Assembly (NCBI GenBank): GCA_015680685.1
Contig: MNCI01003605.1
Location: forward strand, 597,637-661,636
Direction of reading: 5' to 3'
DNA from: Gnetum montanum
Taxonomy: Eukaryota > Streptophyta > Gnetopsida > Gnetales > Gnetaceae
Length of the DNA stretch: 64,000 nucleotides
In this document: positions 57,366-64,000 of the stretch, in pieces
How the letters are laid out: each line of letters opens with the position of its first letter
Position numbering within the stretch: the stretch's first letter is position 1
Notes under the pieces: generated by a model
Told to the model about the DNA's origin: nothing
Seen by the model: the letters and a program-made list of their open reading frames with translations, nothing else
The model's database searches: none
Made by a program: the position numbers and the translations under genes

Positions 57366-57990
57366 AATAGACAATCCATGAAGTAAGAAAGTGTGATCAC
57401 TCTTGCATTGCATCCCTACTAGATAGAACGGGTAAGGCATTGGAACAAACACAATGATGCTACCCCACTAGCATCCTACTGATTCCTCGGATATGCTGAA
57501 AGGCATACTAATGACCCCTTAGATATGTTGCTATGATAGCCACTCTGTAGTTGTAACTCCCAGGGTAAACTTTACCACTTGGGGTCCCAAGGAAACTATG
57601 CTCACCCATAGCCTCGGTGGCCTCCACCCATTGTTACCACAAGACTCTGGCTTAGCAAATTCACCTCGTTGGTTCTTTACCCAATCAATTGGGCAAGATG
57701 AATCTGGCTATTGACGATGACTTCCTGAACCGCAGCATCAACATAGGGACCCTTCTTGCTATGGTCCCTGTTTTGTGGCCTACTCTCTCCTTTTTACTTC
57801 GGACGACACTTATTTCAATAGCCTCCCTAGTGATTAGGATGATTGCTTTTGCTCTCTATTTTCTATTATGTTTTGTAGGTTACTTGCTATGATAGCGTTG
57901 ATCAAGAATGCATTCACTAGGAAGTGATGCGTCACGGTGTTCTGAGGTGGCTGCTCAGACTAGCCTGACTACTTGGGAGTGCAGACCCTC

Positions 57991-58465
57991 CATCAAATAG
58001 CTTATCTCACTTCCTCCTCCCTTTATCCCTACAACCTTTACCCTTTCCTCCTGTTTGTACAAAATGTGAACATACAAGCACTCTTTCACACGTGATAATC
58101 ATCCATGGATTGGCATAATGCAACATGCCTCATGGAAAGCATCCTTTCCAAGAAAACAAGCAAAGCTAGGCAAAATGGATGTAAAACAACTCATTCAGGC
58201 CATACAGGCGTAACACAACTCATCCGTGCAAGCCCTTCATATGCAGTATAGTAATGTAACCTCTCGGGAAAACACCCACGAGAAGATGCCTAATGACATG
58301 TGTGCGAAAGTTTCCTATTCACATGCTTGAGTCTTCCCTGAACCTCCCCCCCTCTCACTCCTTTAAGATCCCTCCTATACTCCTTATGCCCCCAACCTTT
58401 GCATTTCCAGGTTTGACAGAGCGACATCTGAGCAGTCATTGATAGACGTGTTGGTGTCTTTACCT
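57991..58465 (+). other. TatB 3' region
   Basis: Non-coding, pyrimidine-rich in parts, collinear with the TatE 3' region (about 25130-25620 read on the minus strand). No gene seen. Confidence 0.5.
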
Positions 58466-58467
58466 CT

Positions 58468-58546
58468 ATAGTGTTTCGTATTCTTTGTCAACGTCTTTCA
58501 AGCAAACCCTCTAAACGTCAACAAACAGGGGCCATTGAAACACTGT
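58468..58546 (+). promoter_or_regulatory. TatB polypurine tract inside a hairpin
   Basis: Outer arms AGTGTTTC (58470-58477) and GAAACACT (58538-58545) are perfectly complementary. The inner arms TTTGTCAACGT and ACGTCAACAAA pair except at one place. The tract AACAGGGGCCAT (58525-58536) directly precedes the LTR. Confidence 0.8.
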
Positions 58547-59097
58547 GAAATTTCGAGACCTCAATGGTTTAGCAAAATCCTGAGGCTCAGGCAAGGATCT
58601 GCAACATGTCACACATCTCAGCAAGTTTTCTTTTCTCAGCTAAGGGCCTATTACACTACATTACGTAGCGTAGCATAATAGACTCCAGAAAGACTTAACA
58701 GAAACAGGGAATGCGCAGCGACAACACTTCAATTTTCTAGGTTCGCTATGTTACACCGAGTTACGCTATGCTGCGTAATGTGTCATAATGCAGCGTAATG
58801 CAAGTAGATAATTGAGATAGCAATATTCAGGCATTGGTAGTTTCTATGCCACTATATGCTCCCTAGCATATTATAGCGTAACCGTAGGATAGTTTGTTAC
58901 CAAAGCTCTAGCAAGGGTAGATTATGACACGCTATGCTCCAGAGCATAAAATAGTGTGATGCCACGAGCTTCAAACACAAACGCACTAGGTCAACAGCAT
59001 TTTGTAGGTTCAAGACACGTGCACAGATTCGGGTTTGGAACTGTGTACACGGAACTTCGTTCGGTATTTCCAGCGATCGACATTTTCCATCATTACA
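58537..59097 (+). repeat. TatB 3' LTR, internally deleted (561 bp)
   Basis: TGAAACACTG...TCATTACA. Collinear with the 5' LTR except for a missing ~660 bp (5' LTR coordinates about 41413-42075) that includes the TATA box. Followed by TSD CTAGC (59098-59102). Confidence 0.9.
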
Positions 59098-59102
59098 CTA
59101 GC

Positions 59103-59395
59103 AGACTGTCGTGCTAGTTTAGTGTTCCAACGGACTATTGTGCTAGTTTATCATCGTAGTGGATGGTGGATAAGCTAGTTTAAGGTCCCAGCAGACCTCT
59201 TGTGCTAGTTTAGCATCTCAGCGAATGGTCTATGCCAGTTTATAGTCATAGTGGACTATATGTGTCAATTTATAGTCATAGCAGACTGTCTGTGCTAGTT
59301 TTACATTGTAGCAGATGAGCTTTGCCAGTTTTACATCGTAGTGAACATTGGTGAAGCTTTACTAGTTTTACGTCATAACGGACGTCTACTTATCT
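59103..59395. repeat. Hairpin-repeat array, TatE (post-integrase), right part
   Basis: About seven units such as GTTTATAGTCATAGCAGACT. Together with 40839-40932 it forms one array that TatB split. Confidence 0.8.
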
Positions 59396-59405
59396 ACTTC
59401 ATGCA

Positions 59406-60520
59406 TTAGATGTAGTATGGCTTGAGATACGAGTGATTCACTAGATTTGCAAACTCGTTGTCATCCATGTCTACCAGCTTGAAGGCCCTGTTCCCAAAGG
59501 CTTGTGTGACCATGTGTGGACCTTCCCAGTTTGCTGAGAATTTATTCATATGCTCACAGATAGCCTTGAGAATGAGGTCTCCCTTCTGTATTAGTCGTTG
59601 ATGTGGATTTGCATGATGTTTCTTCCGCTTCTTGTTTTGATAATGCTCTATGCAACCTAGTGTCTGTGCATGCTCCTCCTCTATTGAGTTGAGGTCGATG
59701 GTCCTCAACTCGTTGTTCTGGGCTTCACTCATGACATTCAATAGGATCATCCGGAGTGATGGTACTTGCAACTCAAGAGGTAACATAGCTTCAAATCCAT
59801 AAACAAGACTATAAGGTGTCTTACCTATTGTAGTACTGCATGTCATCCTGTAAGCCCACACCACATAGAGGATTTTCTCATGCCATCGCCTCTTGCCATT
59901 GTTAAGAATTTTCTTCAGTAAGTTGATCATGGACTTGTTTATAGCCTTTGCTTGTCCATTCTCTTATGGGTAATATGGTGAAGAGAATGATTGTCTGATG
60001 CCAAGATTTCTGCAAAAGGTTCAGGTTTCCGCACTACTAAACTGTGGTCCATTGTTGGTCACAATAGTCATGAGAAGCCCTACCTTATCACGATGTTGTC
60101 CAAGATGAAGTGGAAAATCTGCTGAGATGTAGTCTTCCTTAGGGGGATAGCCTCTACCCACTTAGTAAAATACTCAATGGTGGTGATGATGAAGCTATGC
60201 CCTGCAAAAGACTTAGGTGTGATAAGTCTTATGATGTCTAGTCCCCATCATTGTAAAGGCCACATGATCTACATCAGATGTAATTTTATAGGTGAAACAT
60301 GTATGAGATTTGCATATCTTTGGCACGTATCACACGTCTTGACTTTGGCTAGACAATCACGCTCCATGTGAGGCCAGTAGTATCCTAGACATCTGATTTT
60401 TTCAGCCATAGCCCTAGGTGCTATGTGTCCACCACATAGTCCCTCATGTACTTCATTAATCACCTTCTATGCTTGCTCCTCATTTACGCATGCCAGCAAT
60501 ATCCCATCAGAGGAGCATTT
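59406..60520 (-). pseudogene. TatE integrase
   Basis: Zinc-binding part 'VHEGLCGGHIAPRAMAEKIR' with 'VKTCDTCQRYANLIH' (60463-60269). The core is degraded around 59940-60250, where the 'TDNGPQF' box has become 'TNNGPQF' (second catalytic Asp to Asn, about 60050). The C-terminal frame (59930-59406, 174 residues) is open: 'KRRWHEKILYVVWAYRMTCS', '[20 protein letters not shown]', 'QKGDLILKAICEHMNKFSAN', 'AFKLVDMDDNEFANLVNHS'. The hairpin array follows within 15 bp of its stop. Inactive by substitution and stops. Confidence 0.8.
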
Positions 60521-60639
60521 GCACATGGTGTTGTCTCCCATAAGCACATATTGTCGAGCATGCTTGTAGATCGCATCTCTCTGAGTAGAAGTTAATCCAC
60601 TTGGCGGCTCGCCATGTTGTAGGTAGGCTTTAATGTTAA

Positions 60640-61150
60640 CTACCACTCCTAGGTGTCCACAACACTAACAAAGGCTACATGTACCACCTGAGTGATAGGC
60701 TTCGCACACTTGGTAATCAAGGTTGACAAGCTTGCGAACAAGTGTGGTGGAACATTTATCACTAGGGGGGCCAAGGCGTCTACTATGGTGTTTTTGTTGC
60801 ATGGCATGTGTTGCACATTCATTGTTGCAAACTGTTTGAGTCAGCTTTTCACTAAGTCACAGTAGGGCTATAGGTGTATAGCCTTGTAGGCATAGACCTT
60901 GGTGATTTAATTCACAACTAGTTTTGAATCTCCACAAATCGCCAAGTGTTGTATGCTTAATGTTTGGGCTTCTACAAGGCCCCTGAATAACCCCTCGTAC
61001 TCTGCCACATTGTTTGTACAAGGGAACAAAAAATGATAAGAAAAAGGTTGCATTTCCCCATAGGGGAACAAAATGACGGTAACTATACTACCCCCTCGCA
61101 TGGTTGAGGCACCGTCCAAATGCAAAGTAGCTTCAAGATGCAATGGGATG
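60640..61150 (-). pseudogene. TatE archaeal-type (second) RNase H
   Basis: The 78-residue frame 61143-60907 has 'LHLDGASTMRGGSIVTVI', 'CTNNVAEYEGLFRGLVEAQT' and 'ICGDSKLVVN', so three of the acidic residues are present. A stop at 60907 separates the rest, which is degraded to about 60640. The homologous region of TatD is where TatE itself inserted. Confidence 0.8.
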
Positions 61151-61249
61151 ACATTGATAGTGCTAACATGCCTGTCTAGGAATTCAGATTTTATGATTGC
61201 CTGGTCATCAATGGGTGAGGTCGTAAGTTGTGTTGCTATAGCTTGACCT

Positions 61250-62879
61250 TTCGTTGACGATTAGCTCACATAATGCAAATCAAATTCTGCTATTATTGCT
61301 TTCCACCGGCTTATCCTACTACTTTCATATAGGTTGTTTGTGATAGCCTGGAGTATATTGCTCTTACAAATAATGTTAATCCTGCTACAAAATAGGTAGT
61401 ATCTCCACTTCTTCAATGAAAACACTAAGGCAAGGTAGTTTCTCTTCTCTCCACCTCATTGTATTTCGCCTCATACGCTATCAGCACATGACTTAGGTAG
61501 TACACTAGTATCTCAAAACCATCATCCCATTTCTAACATAATAGTGTCATGATAGACGTGTCTAAGGTGGCAAAGTAGATGAAGAAACACTTATCCCTCT
61601 ATGGTGGGTAAACAGTTGAGAGGTGCAAAAGGTCTTTCATCAAATCATCAAAGGCTTGTTGGCATTGTGTTGTCCATTCAAAGTTAACCCCTTCCTTCAA
61701 TAGATGTTGCATAGGGTGTAACTTGTTAGTCAACTTTGCTATAAACCTTCTGATCAACTGTACTCTACCTTGTAACCTGCACAATTCCTTAAGATTTGTA
61801 GGTGGTGCTAGGTTAACAATGGCCTTGACTTTGTCAGGGTACACTCGTATTCCAACCTCCGATACCACAAACCCTAACATGCATTTGGTTCTCACCCTAA
61901 AGATACACTTTTTTGGGTTAAGGCGTAAATCGTGCATCTAGCAATGCTTGAGGACTACACCTAGATTGTTGGGATGATCAGTAGCCTCTTTATATTTCAC
62001 CGCTATTTCATCCACGTAATCATTCAGTGTTTCTAGGATGTAGTCACTAAAGATGTAAGTCATGGCTCGCTGGTAGGTTGCTTCGGAGTTCTTGAGCCCA
62101 AAAGGAATCATAGTGTAATAAAAGGTACCCCATGGGGTCATGAAGGTTGTTGTTAACTGATGTTCCAGGTTAATGAAAATTTGGTTGTAGCTGGAGAAAC
62201 TATCCATAAAGGATAACAAAGCATGATCATCCATAACGTCAATGAGTTGATCGATACTTGGAAGTGGGAAATCATCTTTGATCATTACCTTGTTCAGATC
62301 CCGGAAGTCTATATAAATTTGTATTCCTCCCATTTTCTTAGAAACTACAACAATGTTAAACAACCATTATGAGTAATCAACTTCCCAAATGAAACCAACC
62401 TAATATAGCTTGGTGATTTCATCCCGTATGGCCAGTGCAATCTTCGGTTTAACATTGCAAGCCTTTTACCTAACTACTTTCATGTGCGGGTCTAAGACGA
62501 TGTTGTGTTGTATCATCCTTGGATCTAAACCCGGCATGTCACTATATGACCACGCAAAGAATTCAATGTTATCTTGCAAAATTTTGGCTACATCTTTGTG
62601 AGTCTGCGAATCTAGGAGGGAACTAAGTTTCAACATTTTTATCTCCCCCATGGATGTAGTCACAAGCATTTTGATGAGAGCGTCCTCAGTTACATCCCCG
62701 ACCTCTAAATCTAGGGCTTGGACAAGATGCTCAGGTAAGTCTAGGGATGCTTCTAAGGATGCTACGGTGCTAACTATGGGTGATTCCTAGTCTATTATCC
62801 CTAGGTTAAGTTGTCTTGCCATTTTGCCATGTGGACCTGTTAAAGCTAAAGGTGAAGAGAGATCATAACGGATTTCCAT
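61250..62879 (-). pseudogene. TatE reverse transcriptase and first RNase H
   Basis: ATG at 62879 starts a pol N-terminus like TatC ('LALTGPHGKMARQLNLG'), then 'FFAWSYSDMPGLDPRMIQHN'. The RT frame 62363-61938 has 'IDFRDLNKVMIKDDFPLPSI', 'MIPFGLKNSEATYQRAM', and the catalytic box reads YVDE in 'LNDYVDEIAVKYK': the second Asp is replaced by Glu. Thumb and connection follow (61937-61599: 'LCRLQGRVQLIRRFI', 'KEGVNFEWTTQCQQAFDDL'). RNase H 1 is broken from 61600 to 61250. Stops at the domain joins. Confidence 0.85.
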
Positions 62880-63009
62880 TCTCGCTCAACCTGCCAAAAT
62901 GAGATGAAAGTATAGTCAAGAGGTACCTATTTGTAATAATTGTGCATAGTGAATATTTTCAAAGTAGTAATGAAATGTGAGCAATATAAATAAGTAGAAA
63001 ATATGATAG
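62880..63009. other. TatE spacer upstream of pol
   Basis: Short AT-rich stretch with no feature seen. Confidence 0.5.
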
Positions 63010-63275
63010 AAAGATTAAGATTTGCCAGTTTAAGGTTGTGGTGGACCGCTTGGAAGTAAAAATGCAAAACAACTAGTATAAAATGCAAAAAAAACTGCTA
63101 GTTTAATATCTTTGTGGACTGCCAACAGGTTGGAGTATTAGTTTAAGATCGTTGCGGAATGCCAACAAGTTGAAGTATTAGTTTAAGGTCATTGCGGACC
63201 ACCAAAATGTGAAATTTTGAAGGTGCTAGTTTAAGGTCTTTGCAGACCGCTAACGAGATATTTTTGTGAAGGTAA
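63010..63275. repeat. Hairpin-repeat array, TatE (pre-RT)
   Basis: About six units with perfect stems, for example GGTC/GACC at 63187-63200 and GGTCT/AGACC at 63235-63248, lying between pol and the antisense gene's TATA box. Confidence 0.85.
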
Positions 63276-63430
63276 ATAGCTAGTTTGAAGCATGTTAAGG
63301 CTTTTCTCTTGGTCCCACCTTCCTTAATGTGAACAGTTCTGTTATGCCATGGTAGGCATGCTACGTTGTATAGAACATCCCACATTAATTAGGGAGAGAG
63401 AATGACAAGTTTCCTTTTCACCATTGCGGC

Positions 63431-63440
63431 TATAAATAGG
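63431..63440 (+). promoter_or_regulatory. TATA box of the TatE antisense gene
   Basis: TATAAATAGG lies 133-142 bp upstream of the antisense ATG (63573) on the same strand. Confidence 0.55.
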
Positions 63441-63572
63441 AGTTAACCCTTGGTAAACTCGTCATTTTTGTCGTAATAGCACAGAGCCCACATTTGGAGC
63501 GTAGAGCATTTCTGCCAATAGGGAGCAAGGCAATTTGACGTAGCAATGAAGAAAGAGTTGGCAAGTAAGATG

Positions 63573-63691
63573 ATGGCTCCTAGGAAAGAACGTAAACACC
63601 TGGCACTCGCCAAGGTTGACGAAGTGAAAGAAACCCTAGGGAGTGTATCGTAGGCATGTGTCGTGGTGCGAGAGGAGACACCGTTGGCCAA
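63573..63691 (+). pseudogene. TatE antisense gene, exon 1 only
   Basis: The 119-nt exon equals TatB exon 1 in length and phase and encodes MAPRKERKHLALAKVDEVKE followed by a related 20-residue tail with one TAG (codon 27). The donor GTAGGC follows at 63692. TatF inserted 160 bp downstream, within what would be intron 1, so exons 2 onward are not in the window. An alternative start one codon upstream (63570) is possible. Confidence 0.65.
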
Positions 63692-63851
63692 GTAGGCTAC
63701 CATGTTTCCTTTTATTTTTTATGCCTCTATTATTGTTTCTGCTTTCTTTGTTTTTGCAATCTCTATTTCCTGCCATCGTGTTGTCGTTATTTTGGCCCTT
63801 ACACTGTCATTGTTGCCGTTTCGGCCACAACGGACGTACAAATGCTATACT

Positions 63852-64000
63852 TGTAACGACGGAAAACGTCGGCAGCTGGAAATACCGACCGAAATTCCGT
63901 GTACACAGCTTTAACCACGGATCCGCGTGAGGGCTAAGCTAGAAAAACGAATCCGCGGTGCCCTGAACGGTCTTGTCGATCAGACAGGGACTTACGGGTC
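63852..64000 (-). repeat. TatF LTR, left end
   Basis: TGTAACGACGGAAAACGTCGG aligns with the TatE LTR start and with the TatB LTR end read on the other strand. No primer-binding site adjoins it on the left, so it is the 3' LTR of a minus-strand element extending beyond the window. ATACT (63847-63851) would be its TSD. Confidence 0.75.

Larger units (their letters stand above)
54331..57990. repeat. 1.83-kb tandem duplication in TatB
   Basis: 54331-56160 and 56161-57990 are direct copies, offset 1829-1830 bp throughout, covering the integrase core, C-terminus, hairpin array and a hydrophobic small ORF. The junction lies at GCAGACCCTTCCTTCCGTAG, where the unit end CAGACCCT meets the integrase sequence CTTCCGTAG. 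Confidence 0.9.
40933..59097 (+). mobile_element. TatB: complete Tat-lineage element, 18.2 kb, plus strand
   Basis: LTRs 40933-42152 and 58537-59097, with TSD CTAGC at 40928-40932 and 59098-59102. Order: 5' LTR, primer site, gag, protease, hairpin array, antisense gene (minus strand), weak second array, RT, RNase H, archaeal-type RNase H, integrase, array, a tandem second copy of integrase core and array, polypurine hairpin, 3' LTR. All sense ORFs are broken. It sits in the hairpin array of TatE. Confidence 0.9.
23201..63851 (-). mobile_element. TatE: Tat-lineage element split by two nested elements
   Basis: The pieces of TatE are 23201-26312, 40839-40932 and 59103-63851. Removing TatC, TatB and one copy of each TSD restores order: 3' LTR, polypurine hairpin, 3' region, hairpin array, integrase, two RNase H domains, RT, second hairpin array, and exon 1 of the antisense gene. 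The 5' end (protease, gag, 5' LTR) is outside the window beyond the TatF insertion. TatD aligned across the breakpoints confirms the joins: TatD 21411-21480 covers sequence on both sides of TatC. Confidence 0.8.

Noticed and set aside
63643-63930. Overlapping hydrophobic ORFs up to 95 codons on the plus strand
   Set aside because: They run across antisense intron 1 and the TatF LTR edge and exist only because of that junction.

Overview
The window is repeat-derived DNA from a vascular plant with a large genome, and I see no ordinary host gene in it. The evidence is a dense nest of long-terminal-repeat (LTR) retrotransposons of plant-only lineages: Athila-like and Tat-like Ty3/gypsy elements, a chromovirus, and a Ty1/copia remnant. 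The Tat-like elements carry a second, archaeal-type RNase H domain. Nearly all coding regions are broken by TAG/TGA stops and small indels. A gymnosperm or another lineage with very large, old LTR elements would fit, but the sequence does not settle the species.

Layout (element names are mine). 1-3694: tandem repeats, a copia gag remnant, and the pol end and 3' region of a plus-strand Athila-like element (AthH). 3695-13012: a minus-strand Athila element (AthA) with the 5-bp target-site duplication (TSD) TACCA, inserted into AthH. 13018-16439: AthH resumes, with an envelope-position ORF. 16440-18236: the 3' part of a minus-strand chromovirus (ChrG). 18237-23200: the 3' part of a Tat element (TatD, minus). 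23201-63851: a second minus Tat element (TatE), split by two complete younger insertions. These are TatC (26313-40833, minus, TSD ATGGG) and TatB (40933-59097, plus, TSD CTAGC). At 63852 the LTR of a further element (TatF) cuts TatE and runs off the window. Inferred order of insertion: ChrG, then TatD, then TatE, then TatC, TatB and TatF; separately AthH, then AthA.

The most unusual content is a gene carried antisense inside the Tat elements, between protease and reverse transcriptase. In TatC it has four exons whose lengths sum to 885 nt (295 codons) and hold frame across three introns, with one in-frame TAG. Homologous exons with the same splice phases lie in TatB (about seven exons, 51079 down to 46992), and TatE retains exon 1 (63573-63691). 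Each copy has a TATA-like box upstream. The encoded protein resembles the plant FCP1/NIF-type HAD phosphatase fold, but catalytic aspartates are missing. I read it as a captured host gene turned into a transposon-borne pseudo-phosphatase under its own promoter.

The Tat elements also share non-coding structure. Tandem arrays of small hairpins with compensatory base changes flank RT-integrase. A large hairpin spans the polypurine tract and LTR edge. A 61-71 nt mini-intron lies in the 3' region of three elements. Each family also has its own short palindrome multiplied in its LTRs.
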